A stretch of DNA of 64,000 bases from Thermococcus sp. (GTDB lineage Archaea; Methanobacteriota_B; Thermococci; Thermococcales; Thermococcaceae): positions 1 to 64,000 of the forward strand of contig NZ_JACDNS010000001.1 of NCBI RefSeq assembly GCF_017656495.1, given 5' to 3'. Below, in pieces: positions 33,096-41,394 of the stretch. The translations under genes and the position numbers were made by a program. Position 1 is the first letter of the stretch. Each line of letters begins with the position of its first letter. Below the pieces are notes generated by a model. It was not told the DNA's origin. It saw only the letters and a list, made by a program, of their open reading frames with translations, and made no database searches.

Positions 33096-34862
33096 TCAAG
33101 CTATCTCTATTAGTGGTTGTCCGGTGTCGACTGTGTCGCCTTCTTTTACGAGGATTTTCTTTACGATGCCGTCTTTTGGTGCTGGAATTTCGTTTTCCAT
33201 CTTCATGGCCTCAAGCACAAGCAAACCCTGACCAACCTTAACCTGATCCCCCTCATTCACCAAAATCCTCAAAATCTTACCAGGCATTGGAGCAGAAACA
33301 ACATTCTCACCCACCGGCACTGCCGAAGGAGCTGAAGGAACAGACGGAACCGAAACAGGAACCGGAGTTACTATTGGTTGTACAGCTTCTTCTTCTGTCA
33401 CTTGGGGAGCATATGCTGGCATTACGAGATTTTCAAGCTTTATGCCTTTAATTCCAACTTCATATTCTCTTCCACCGATGTAAATCTTGATAATTTTACC
33501 TTTTGGCTTTTCTTCGACGGGTTTGAGTTCTCCTCTCTTTCTTAGCTCAAAGAACTCAAGAGCAACCTGCGGAAAGAGAGCGTAAGTTAATATGTCTTCC
33601 TCTTTCTCTAGGTATCCTCTCTCCTCAAGTTCTTTTCTGCACTTTTCGAGTATAGGCTCAAGTAAATCAGCAGGTCTAACTGTTATTGGTTCCTCATCTC
33701 CAAGAATAAGCCTCTTGATCTCCTCATTTATTGGGGCCGGTGGCTTTCCATACATCCCTTTGACATAGTTCTTGGTTTCCTCAGTAATCATCTTGTATCG
33801 TCCGAATAGGACATTGAAAACTGCTTGAGTTCCGACTATCTGTGAAGTGGGAGTAACTAAAGGAGGATATCCGAGTTCTTCTCTAACTCTTGGCACTTCT
33901 TCAAGGACTTCATCGAGTTTGTCCAATGCTTTAAGCTCACTTAGCTGTTTTATCAGATTGGAATACATTCCTCCTGGAATTTGATGAAGTAGAACATTTG
34001 GATCTCCGTGAAGAGCTCTCTTGTTCATCAGGTGGTCATATTTTTCATCGAGAATTTTCCTTAAGTAGCGAGAAATCTGGAAGATAAGCTTCATGTCTAT
34101 TTGAGGCTTGTCTTCTTCCTTTAATGCATGATAGATTGTTTGTATTGCCGGTTGTGCTGTCCCATTGGCTAAGGGGTAGATTGCAGTGTCTATAAAATCT
34201 GCTCCGGCTTCTACAGCTTTTAAATAGGTAGCTGAAGCTAAACCGCTTGTTGCATGAGTATGAACATTAACCCTGATACCATACTGTTCTTTAATCTCTT
34301 TTACGAGTTCATAGGCCATTTGGGGGTCTAAAAGGGCGGCCATATCTTTGATTGTTATATAATCAACATCAAGCTCTATTAATTCATCGACCTTCTTTAG
34401 GTAGTAATCAACTGTGAAAATTGGTCCTGTAGTGTAGCATATTGCTCCTTGAACTTCTGCTCCCACCTCTTTAGCCTTCTTAATTGCGGTTCTCATGTTT
34501 CTAACGTCATTTAGAGCGTCAAAAACTCTAAAAATGTCAATTCCATTCTTATAGGCCAACTCCACAAACTTTTCTACGACATCATCGGGATAATGCCTAT
34601 ATCCAACGACATTTTGGCCTCTCAGAAGCATCTGGAGCTTTGTTTTCTTTATGTGTTCCCTTAGGAGTCTCAGTCTTTCCCAAGGGTCTTCCCTCAGAAA
34701 TCTTAGGGCAGCATCAAAAGTTGCTCCTCCCCAGACTTCCATCGAATAAAAACCAATCTTGTCCATCTTTTCAGCTATTGGGAGCATATCCTCTGTGCTC
34801 ATTCTTGTTGCTATTAGTGACTGGTGAGCATCCCTAAAGGTTGTATCTATTATCTCAACCAC
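33096..34862 (-). CDS. Biotin-dependent carboxylase/decarboxylase subunit (PycB/OadA type)
   Basis: A 588-residue protein with an N-terminal HMGL-like TIM barrel (IDTTFRDAHQSL; metal site in VHTHATSGLA), a conserved carboxylase domain, a Pro/Val/Ala linker near 480-510 and a biotinyl domain. The biotin lysine in EAMKMEN is at about residue 554. It transfers carboxyl groups between biotin and pyruvate/oxaloacetate; whether it acts as pyruvate carboxylase B or oxaloacetate decarboxylase alpha depends on partners not in the window. GTG 34862 follows CAGGTGATTAAA. A biotin ligase is encoded about 1.1 kb away. Confidence 0.9.
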   Translation of the reverse strand: MVEIIDTTFRDAHQSLIATRMSTEDMLPIAEKMDKIGFYSMEVWGGATFDAALRFLREDPWERLRLLREHIKKTKLQMLLRGQNVVGYRHYPDDVVEKFVELAYKNGIDIFRVFDALNDVRNMRTAIKKAKEVGAEVQGAICYTTGPIFTVDYYLKKVDELIELDVDYITIKDMAALLDPQMAYELVKEIKEQYGIRVNVHTHATSGLASATYLKAVEAGADFIDTAIYPLANGTAQPAIQTIYHALKEEDKPQIDMKLIFQISRYLRKILDEKYDHLMNKRALHGDPNVLLHQIPGGMYSNLIKQLSELKALDKLDEVLEEVPRVREELGYPPLVTPTSQIVGTQAVFNVLFGRYKMITEETKNYVKGMYGKPPAPINEEIKRLILGDEEPITVRPADLLEPILEKCRKELEERGYLEKEEDILTYALFPQVALEFFELRKRGELKPVEEKPKGKIIKIYIGGREYEVGIKGIKLENLVMPAYAPQVTEEEAVQPIVTPVPVSVPSVPSAPSAVPVGENVVSAPMPGKILRILVNEGDQVKVGQGLLVLEAMKMENEIPAPKDGIVKKILVKEGDTVDTGQPLIEIA

Positions 34863-35041
34863 TTTAATCACCTGGTCTCTTTTTATTCAATAAAAACAAT
34901 GGGTTGGGTATAAAACCCCTTTGAACAAAACTTTGTGTAAAATTAAATCTGTTCAAAAATTTTCTCACTAACTTAAGAATAAATCCGTAAGTTTTTATAA
35001 TTTTTTGGTCAAAATTGGATAAAAGTAAAAGAGAATTGAAA

Positions 35042-35887
35042 TCAGATCAATCCTTCAGCTTTTGCAGCTTCTTCGGGCTCTTCGTTGCGGTGGATTACCC
35101 TAAGCAGAGCTTTAATCATGGGTTCTGGATTTTCACGCTGGAATATATTTCTGCCAACGACTGCTCCAGCTCCGCCAGCTTCAATAACATCGTAAACAAC
35201 TTTTAGAAACTCAACAGGATTCTTGGCTTTTGCTCCCCCACTTAGAAGGACAGGAACACCAGCAGCAGCGTCAACAACTTTGGCAAATGTTTCTCTTAAG
35301 CCAGTCCAATAAGTCTTGATCATATCTGCACCCATTTCTGCCGCTGCTCTTGCTCCATACATAACAACTCTATAATCCTCCTTTTTGCCATATTTTTCGT
35401 TGATATATGGCCCTCTTGGATAGGCAAACTGAACAACAGGTAACCCAAAATCATGTGCAATGCTTGCAACCTCAGCAAACTGCTTCATCATTATGTCCTC
35501 ATAAGGTGAACCCCAGTAAACAGTGGCAGCAACTGCATCAGCTCCAAGTTTAATTGCATCTTCAACAAAGCCAAGAGGGCTCTGCAGAAATTGATCTTCT
35601 TTTGGTCTCAGGTTGGTTTTACTTGTAAGCTTGACCATTAAACCAACATTTGGATTCAGGACATCTCCGCTGATTCTTGCGATTCCGGGGAGCAGGACAA
35701 CGCCATCAATTCCTGCCCTAATAACTTTTTTGAGGATTATTCTTGGGTTTACATGCTCCCAGACTTCATTGAAGTCCTCTGGCCCGTGCTCAAAGCCGTG
35801 GTCCATGGCAAATATTAAAGCTCTGCCATCTCTTCTGAAGAACCTTTTAAGCCTTCTCTTAATTCCAATATTCTGAAATGCATCCAC
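35042..35887 (-). CDS. fba: Archaeal class I fructose-1,6-bisphosphate aldolase
   Basis: A 281-residue aldolase of the archaeal DeoC/LacD-like class. [14 protein letters not shown] near the N-terminus and the Schiff-base lysine in DMIKTYWTG are visible, and [11 protein letters not shown] and [17 protein letters not shown] form the phosphate site. It cleaves FBP in the modified Embden-Meyerhof pathway and works in gluconeogenesis. GTG 35887 is chosen as start because AGGTGATTA lies just upstream; that site is part of the TGM palindrome. It lies upstream of the biotin carboxylase subunit. Confidence 0.94.
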   Translation of the reverse strand: MDAFQNIGIKRRLKRFFRRDGRALIFAMDHGFEHGPEDFNEVWEHVNPRIILKKVIRAGIDGVVLLPGIARISGDVLNPNVGLMVKLTSKTNLRPKEDQFLQSPLGFVEDAIKLGADAVAATVYWGSPYEDIMMKQFAEVASIAHDFGLPVVQFAYPRGPYINEKYGKKEDYRVVMYGARAAAEMGADMIKTYWTGLRETFAKVVDAAAGVPVLLSGGAKAKNPVEFLKVVYDVIEAGGAGAVVGRNIFQRENPEPMIKALLRVIHRNEEPEEAAKAEGLI

Positions 35888-35890
35888 ACT

Positions 35891-35907
35891 AATCACCTGG
35901 GGTGATA
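35891..35907 (-). promoter_or_regulatory. Thermococcales glycolytic motif (TGM) at fba
   Basis: On the minus strand TATCAC-CCCAG-GTGATT matches TATCAC-N5-GTGATA at 11 of 12 positions. It lies about 20 bases downstream of the fba TATA (CTTAAATTT, near 35925) and includes the ribosome binding site. In this order TGM sites bind TrmBL1/Tgr; a position downstream of TATA is associated with repression of glycolytic genes. Binding is inferred from sequence only. Confidence 0.65.
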
Positions 35908-35983
35908 TAATAGTTTTTGTAAATTTAAGCTTTGCCGTTAAATTAAATTAGCTGAATCATGAAAAACTCTCTTGGTGGAACTC

Positions 35984-36733
35984 ATGCTTAACCTCGATAC
36001 AAAAATCATAGGGAAAAAGATTATCTATCTCCAAGAGATAGATTCCACAAATGAATTTGCCAAAGAGATAGCTCCTCAGGAGAAAGAAGGGACGGTAATC
36101 GTTGCAGATGTTCAGACAAGAGGAAGGGGGAGAAAGCTGAGGGCTTGGTCATCTCCAAAGGGTGGGCTGTGGATGAGTATTATTCTAAAGCCCAACGTCC
36201 ATCCAAAGCACATCACAAAACTTGTGTTTCTCTCTGCACTTGCTGTTGTTGAGACTTTAGAGGAATTTGGTGTTGAAGGGAAGATAAAATGGCCAAATGA
36301 TGTTCTCGTTTATGGAAAGAAAATTTGTGGAATTTTAAGTGAGGGAAAGTACTCCGAGAGTGGAATTGAATATGTGATTTTAGGTTTAGGCATTAATGTT
36401 AACAATGAGCTTCCTGAGGAATTGAAGGATGCTGCCACATCTATGCAAGAGGTTCTTGGGGTTAAGGTTCCACTTGTGGAGGTCTTTAAAAAGCTCCTTG
36501 CTAAATTGGACAAATGGTATCTGGAATATCTCAAAGGAAATTATAGAGAAATTTTGGAGAAATGGAAAATGCACAGTGCCATAATGGGCAAAAGGGTTAA
36601 AATTATCACAGATAAAAGTGAAATAATTGGTGTAGCTATTGATATTGATGAAGATGGCGCGTTAGTCCTTAAGCAAAATGATGGGGGCTCAAAAAAGATT
36701 TACTATGGTGATGTTTCCCTTAGATTTTCTTAA
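35984..36733 (+). CDS. birA: Biotin--[acetyl-CoA-carboxylase] ligase (BirA, no HTH)
   Basis: A 249-residue biotin protein ligase. GRGRKLRAWSSPKGGLWMS carries the biotinyl-AMP binding GRGRxxxxW motif, and KWPNDVLVYGKKICGILSE and GLGININ-like GLGINVNN follow. A short SH3-like C-terminal domain closes the protein. There is no N-terminal DNA-binding domain, so it is a ligase only. It is divergent from fba; its likely target is the biotinyl domain of the 33096-34862 protein. CTTGGTGGAACTC precedes the ATG. Confidence 0.93.
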   Translation: MLNLDTKIIGKKIIYLQEIDSTNEFAKEIAPQEKEGTVIVADVQTRGRGRKLRAWSSPKGGLWMSIILKPNVHPKHITKLVFLSALAVVETLEEFGVEGKIKWPNDVLVYGKKICGILSEGKYSESGIEYVILGLGINVNNELPEELKDAATSMQEVLGVKVPLVEVFKKLLAKLDKWYLEYLKGNYREILEKWKMHSAIMGKRVKIITDKSEIIGVAIDIDEDGALVLKQNDGGSKKIYYGDVSLRFS

Positions 36734-36852
36734 GTTTCTCTTATATCAATTGTCGAAGTGCCATTAGGCAAATGGAAAATTTAATATACCAAATGAGCAT
36801 AATTGTCAATTGCCGTCCCTTAGAGAAGGCACTTGATTAGAGGTGAACAACC

Positions 36853-38139
36853 ATGGCACAAAAAGGTATTTTGAGGACTTATCTCGACATTCCAGTGCTT
36901 CAAAAGATTTTAGCTGGTTTGATTCTCGGTGCTATTTTTGGTTTGATCATGGGGCATCTAGGGTATGCAGGCGCTGTTAAGACATACATCAAGCCCTTCG
37001 GTGACATTTTTGTCAGACTGCTGAAGATGTTAGTGATGCCTATAGTCTTTGCGTCGCTAGTAGTTGGTGCAGCGAGCATAAGTCCAGCAAGACTTGGAAG
37101 AGTTGGAGTTAAGATAGTCGTCTATTACCTCCTGACCTCAGCGTTTGCCGTTATGCTGGGAATAATAATGGCAAGAATATTCAAGCCGGGTCTCGGCTTA
37201 CAGCTTGCCACTGGTGCTCAGTTCCAGCCAAAGGAAGCTCCATCGATGGTTCAAACTTTACTTAACATAATTCCAAAGAATCCATTTGGAGCCTTAGCTA
37301 ACGGTCAAGTACTACCGACAATATTCTTTGCAATCGTTCTCGGTATTGCATTGACATACCTCATGACCAGCAAGGATGAGTTTGTAAAAGACAGTGCTAA
37401 CACACTCTTCAAGGCAATAAATGGTCTTGCAGAGGCTATGTATAAGATTGTCGGCGGTGTCATGCAGTATGCTCCAATAGGTGTCTTTGCATTGATAGCT
37501 TATATTATGGCTGAGCAGGGAGTCAAAGTTGTTGGTCAATTAGCAAAGGTCGTTGTGGCTGTTTACCTTGGTCTAATTTTGCAGATAGTCCTTGTTTACT
37601 TTGTGCTCCTCAAGGTCTTTGGACTCGATCCAATCAAGTTCATTAAGAAGGCTAAAGATGCTATGATTACTGCATTCGTCACAAGGAGCTCAAGCGGTAC
37701 TTTACCAGTTACAATGAGAGTTGCTGAGGAAGAAATGGGAATAAGCAAAGGTATTTACTCCTTCACACTTCCACTTGGTGCAACAATTAACATGGATGGT
37801 ACCGCTCTGTATCAGGGTGTCTGTACGTTCTTCATTGCCCTTGCGATAGGACAACACCTCACCCTTGGACAGCAGCTTACAATAGTCCTCACAGCGGTTC
37901 TTGCATCAATTGGTACAGCTGGTGTTCCTGGAGCTGGTGCGATAATGCTTGCAATGGTTCTCCAGAGCGTTGGACTTCCATTAACAGACCCAAGTGTTGC
38001 CGCAGCTTATGCAATGATCCTCGGTATTGATGCTATCTTAGACATGGGTAGAACAATGGTCAATGTTACAGGAGACCTTGCAGGTACTACAATTGTTGCA
38101 AAAACAGAAGGAGAACTTGATCTAAGCAAGTGGGAGTGA
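36853..38139 (+). CDS. Sodium-coupled aspartate/glutamate transporter (GltPh/GltTk homolog)
   Basis: A 428-residue homolog of the structurally characterised archaeal transporters GltPh and GltTk, which import aspartate with three sodium ions. The HP1 tip TRSSSGTLP, the TM7 motif NMDGT and the HP2 loop [11 protein letters not shown] are all present. TM8 [12 protein letters not shown] carries the substrate-binding Asp, Arg and Asn. The normal length and conserved motifs suggest aspartate specificity. TTAGAGGTGAACAACC precedes the ATG, and TTTAATATAC about 70 bases upstream may be its TATA. Confidence 0.95.
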   Translation: MAQKGILRTYLDIPVLQKILAGLILGAIFGLIMGHLGYAGAVKTYIKPFGDIFVRLLKMLVMPIVFASLVVGAASISPARLGRVGVKIVVYYLLTSAFAVMLGIIMARIFKPGLGLQLATGAQFQPKEAPSMVQTLLNIIPKNPFGALANGQVLPTIFFAIVLGIALTYLMTSKDEFVKDSANTLFKAINGLAEAMYKIVGGVMQYAPIGVFALIAYIMAEQGVKVVGQLAKVVVAVYLGLILQIVLVYFVLLKVFGLDPIKFIKKAKDAMITAFVTRSSSGTLPVTMRVAEEEMGISKGIYSFTLPLGATINMDGTALYQGVCTFFIALAIGQHLTLGQQLTIVLTAVLASIGTAGVPGAGAIMLAMVLQSVGLPLTDPSVAAAYAMILGIDAILDMGRTMVNVTGDLAGTTIVAKTEGELDLSKWE

Positions 38140-38254
38140 TTATTTTCCCTTTTCTTTTTGTACTTTTTCGCTCTCTTCTGGAGTTTGGGGGATAATGTTA
38201 AATACTCAAACATAACGCTACTTTTTAGGACACTAATAATGGAGGTAAGGTGGA

Positions 38255-39691
38255 ATGAGAAAGTTAGGTGTACTACTAGTAGTTCTCCTTTTGGGCATCT
38301 CTATGGCTTATGCTCAGGAAGTTCCGTTCTATAAGGAGGAGTTTGTGTTCACAATCAAGGTCTTAGACAATGGAGATGCTCAAATAACATTGAGGACTTC
38401 TTGGCTTGAACCTAAAGATGAAATACAAAAACAGATTGAGCAGATACTTAATCAAACTAATCTCACGAAAGAAGAGGCAATTAAAAAATACGAGCAAGAG
38501 CAACTTGAGAGGTATATTACAAGCCTTGCAAATTATGGAATAAAGACAACTAACCAGAGCTTGAAGATTTTAGGCCTCGACAAAGATAACAACCTAACAG
38601 TAGTTTTCACAGCTGTCGCAGAGAAGTTCGCTAAATATTATTCATATGATGGATATTGGGAAATTATAGTTGATCCAACCAGAGGGTATGGAACTGCTCC
38701 AATCCCAGACACAGGGTTGCCATATGAGATTGAGCTTCACAATATCTTTATAATTGAGCTTCCTCAAGATGCTAAGCTTTTGGAGTATCCAAAACCTATA
38801 ACAAGGGAATACAACCAGAGCAAGTTCTATGTTCGCTCAAAAGTTGAAGGAAACAAGATAATTGTAACCTCAGACATTTATCTTGAACCCTACTTGAGAC
38901 CAGAGGGATTCAAAGCACTCTTTGGTGATTACAACACATTCTACGTTAGATACACAACTCCTCAACCGGGAGAAGAGGAGCAATATCAGAAAGTAGTTTC
39001 TGAGCAGTACTTGAGGGCTGAAATTTTACCAAATGGAACAACGAATTTGTTTATAAAAGACACATATATCGAACCAAAAGACCAAGTCCAGCTTATGAAA
39101 CTCCAGATAAATCTGATGGGAGTTCAAAATGTTACAGACTTGCTCCTTCAAAACAACATACAAGCACTTGGTGCTCAGGGGGTTAAGATTAACAAAGCAA
39201 ATCTCCAAATTCTGGGGCTCAATGGAACTGGTCCACTTGTCATTGAGGCTAATTACGTTGTTCAGAACTTCACAAAAATAGTGAACGGAACACATGAATA
39301 CTCCTTTGATCCAACTCTTGGCTACACTCTCTACGATATTGGATATAGAGCTCAGAACGAGATAAACCAAACCTTAAAATTGGAGTTCATTCTTCCAAAA
39401 GACGCCAAAATCGTTGAAGTTCCTCAGAATATAACAAGAGAACTCAAGGGCAACAAGTTCACTTTAACGACATTAATTGATGGGAACAAAATTTCGGTAA
39501 CTGCAAATGTTTTCATTCGCTATGGTGCACCTCAGGAAGATGTTCAAAAACTTCTTGCAAATGTTAGCAGAGCATACATTAGATTTACACTTCCGGAAAC
39601 TTCTCAGGGACTTAACTATAAGCAGATAGGGGCGGCAATTGGTGCACTCGTGCTTATAGGTTTGGCAGTCTTTTTGATTAGGAGGAGATGA
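38255..39691 (+). CDS. Cell-surface protein with tandem duplicated domain and C-terminal anchor
   Basis: A 478-residue secreted protein. A signal peptide (1-20, ending SMAYAQ) is followed by two related domains of about 200 residues. The first contains VLDNGDAQITLRTSWLEPKDEIQKQI and the second EILPNGTTNLFIKDTYIEPKDQVQ; both go on to NYGIK/AQGVK, LQILGL, DPT.GYGT and LP.DAK..E.P. A C-terminal helix (IGAAIGALVLIGLAVFLIRRR) anchors it in the membrane. Many N-x-S/T sites suggest glycosylation. Function unknown. GGAGGTAAGGTGGA precedes the ATG. Confidence 0.8.
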   Translation: MRKLGVLLVVLLLGISMAYAQEVPFYKEEFVFTIKVLDNGDAQITLRTSWLEPKDEIQKQIEQILNQTNLTKEEAIKKYEQEQLERYITSLANYGIKTTNQSLKILGLDKDNNLTVVFTAVAEKFAKYYSYDGYWEIIVDPTRGYGTAPIPDTGLPYEIELHNIFIIELPQDAKLLEYPKPITREYNQSKFYVRSKVEGNKIIVTSDIYLEPYLRPEGFKALFGDYNTFYVRYTTPQPGEEEQYQKVVSEQYLRAEILPNGTTNLFIKDTYIEPKDQVQLMKLQINLMGVQNVTDLLLQNNIQALGAQGVKINKANLQILGLNGTGPLVIEANYVVQNFTKIVNGTHEYSFDPTLGYTLYDIGYRAQNEINQTLKLEFILPKDAKIVEVPQNITRELKGNKFTLTTLIDGNKISVTANVFIRYGAPQEDVQKLLANVSRAYIRFTLPETSQGLNYKQIGAAIGALVLIGLAVFLIRRR

Positions 39692-39770
39692 CTTCTTCTT
39701 TTCTTTTAATGCTTTTAACGTTACGATAAGCATTTATACTCATACGTAAATTTCTCTTCAGGTGATAAAC

Positions 39771-40415
39771 ATGACAAGGAAACTTTACTATGAAGACGCT
39801 TATTTGAAAGAAGCAAAAGCAAAAGTTGTTGAAATAAAGAATAATGCACTGCTTTTGGACCAAACCATTTTTTATCCAACAGGTGGAGGACAGCCACATG
39901 ACAGAGGAACAATAAACGGTGTTCAGGTTTTAGATGTTTACAAAGACGAGGAAGGTAATGTCTGGCATGCTGTGGAGGAACCAGAGAAGTTTAAGGTAGG
40001 AGATGAAGTTGAGCTTAGGATAGACTGGGAGTACCGTTACAAGCTCATGCGCATTCATACAGCAATGCACCTCTTAGACCATGTGCTGAATGAAATTCTC
40101 GGTAAGGGCAAATGGCAGCTTTACGGTAGCGGAATGAGTGTCGAAAAGGGGAGATATGACATTCTTTACCCAGAAAACGTTAACAAATACAAAGAGCAGA
40201 TTATTGAGCTTTTCAATAAGTATGTGGACGAAGGTGGAGAAGTTAAGATTTGGTGGGAAGGAGAGAAAAGGCTCACACAAATCAGGGACTTTGAGGTTCT
40301 CTCATGCGGTGGAACCCATGTAAAGGACATTAAGGAGATTGGGCATATCAAAAAGCTGAAGCGCTCAAGCATAGGGAAAGGAAAGCAGAGGCTGGAGATA
40401 TGGCTTGAAGATTAA
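39771..40415 (+). CDS. alaX: Alanyl-tRNA editing protein AlaX-M
   Basis: A 214-residue trans-editing enzyme that deacylates Ser- or Gly-mischarged tRNA-Ala. The N-terminal glycine-rich FYPTGGGQPHDRG marks the medium (M) class, and the zinc/catalytic motifs are HTAMH (96-100) and CGGTH (179-183). Length matches AlaX-M. TTCAGGTGATAAAC precedes the ATG at 39771. Its stop overlaps the convergent DUF167 gene by four bases. Confidence 0.95.
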   Translation: MTRKLYYEDAYLKEAKAKVVEIKNNALLLDQTIFYPTGGGQPHDRGTINGVQVLDVYKDEEGNVWHAVEEPEKFKVGDEVELRIDWEYRYKLMRIHTAMHLLDHVLNEILGKGKWQLYGSGMSVEKGRYDILYPENVNKYKEQIIELFNKYVDEGGEVKIWWEGEKRLTQIRDFEVLSCGGTHVKDIKEIGHIKKLKRSSIGKGKQRLEIWLED

Positions 40416-40690
40416 ATCCCCAATTTTTCCTTTACCTCCTCTATTGTTGCTCCTTTAATCAGCAAGTCCTTCTCCCTTGAGGTCTCTCCCCGGAGTATAA
40501 CAACTTCTTTTCCAAGGAGCTTTGAGAGGAACTTTATTAATTCTTTGTTGGCTTTTCCGCCAACTGGGGGACCACTAACTTTTATTTTAATCCTTCCCTT
40601 CCACTTGTCAATTCCCTCAATGCTGTTCTTTTTTGCATTTGGCTGGACATAGACAAGGAGAACAATACCATCTTTTGTCTGCTTTATCAT
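40412..40690 (-). CDS. DUF167 / UPF0235 family protein
   Basis: A 92-residue protein of the DUF167 family. The signature VYVQPNAKKNSIEG, KIKVSGPPVGGKANKELIKFLSKLL and ETSREKDLLI is complete. The family is widespread and its function is not established. The start at 40690 follows GGAGGGAAGAGA and overlaps the stop of the DUF402 gene by four bases, so the two are co-translated. Confidence 0.92.
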   Translation of the reverse strand: MIKQTKDGIVLLVYVQPNAKKNSIEGIDKWKGRIKIKVSGPPVGGKANKELIKFLSKLLGKEVVILRGETSREKDLLIKGATIEEVKEKLGI

Positions 40691-41199
40691 TCTCTTCCCT
40701 CCAGACCGTATTCCCAAACAATTTTTGGAGGAAACCTCTTTTCTTTCACAGCATTCATTATTTCATTAGCAATTTTATAGGCGAAATCAAAGGTCTCTTT
40801 GTCGATTAGGCCATAATTGAGAGCCATTTCAAGCTCATCTTCATCTAACAAGAAAGCTTCGCCGTTTGGGAAGATGAATATGTCTAAAAATAGGTCGAGC
40901 ATCTCTAGAGTGTCTTCATGTCTCTTTGTGTAGGCCAAAACGTCCACGTAGAGTCCTTTGAAGTTACCCTCTTTATCGTAAACTTTCAAAACATCGTAAT
41001 TTCTGCCGATAAAAGCGAAGTAAATCATTGTGTAGCCGTTTTCAATTACTCTAACTCCATTTACATAAAGGGGTGCAAGCATTCCATAAAATTTGGACTT
41101 GGCAACGATAATATCTCCTAAGTCTGCTATGAGTTCATCGTATCTCTCAAGAACTCTGTTAGGAATACGCTTGTAAATGAGGTGGATTTTTTGGTTCAT
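40687..41199 (-). CDS. DUF402 domain protein
   Basis: A 170-residue protein with the DUF402 fold, found alone here and at the C-terminus of FAU-1/RNase E-like proteins. Relatives act as nucleoside di/triphosphatases (Ntdp). The conserved acidic core reads KGLYVDVLAYTKRHEDTLEMLDLFLDIFIFPNGE. No ribosome binding site precedes the ATG; GTTTTTAAAC about 28 bases upstream, inside a palindrome, suggests a leaderless transcript. Substrate unknown. Confidence 0.85.
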   Translation of the reverse strand: MNQKIHLIYKRIPNRVLERYDELIADLGDIIVAKSKFYGMLAPLYVNGVRVIENGYTMIYFAFIGRNYDVLKVYDKEGNFKGLYVDVLAYTKRHEDTLEMLDLFLDIFIFPNGEAFLLDEDELEMALNYGLIDKETFDFAYKIANEIMNAVKEKRFPPKIVWEYGLEGRE

Positions 41200-41292
41200 G
41201 ATAGTTTTAGTAGCATTTTAGGTTTAAAAACCTCAGCCATGCACAAAACTATTAATGTCCTTGAAGCTTAATAAAAGCATGGCGAGTAAAAG

Positions 41293-41394
41293 ATGGATGC
41301 AGGATTAATTTATCTCTCTGGCTTCTTAAGTGGTATTGTCCTTTTCACTGTGGCAAGAATAATTTGGAGAAAAGTCAAGAGGAGCCAAAGATAA
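41293..41394 (+). CDS. Possible single-span membrane microprotein (33 aa)
   Basis: A 33-residue ORF with a central hydrophobic helix (GLIYLSGFLSGIVLFTVARIIW) and a basic end (RKVKRSQR). It occupies the gap between the DUF402 and glyS genes and overlaps the 3' end of glyS on the opposite strand by 20 bases. The ribosome binding site is weak (GGCGAG), so it could be leaderless or not translated. No family recognised. Confidence 0.4.
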   Translation: MDAGLIYLSGFLSGIVLFTVARIIWRKVKRSQR

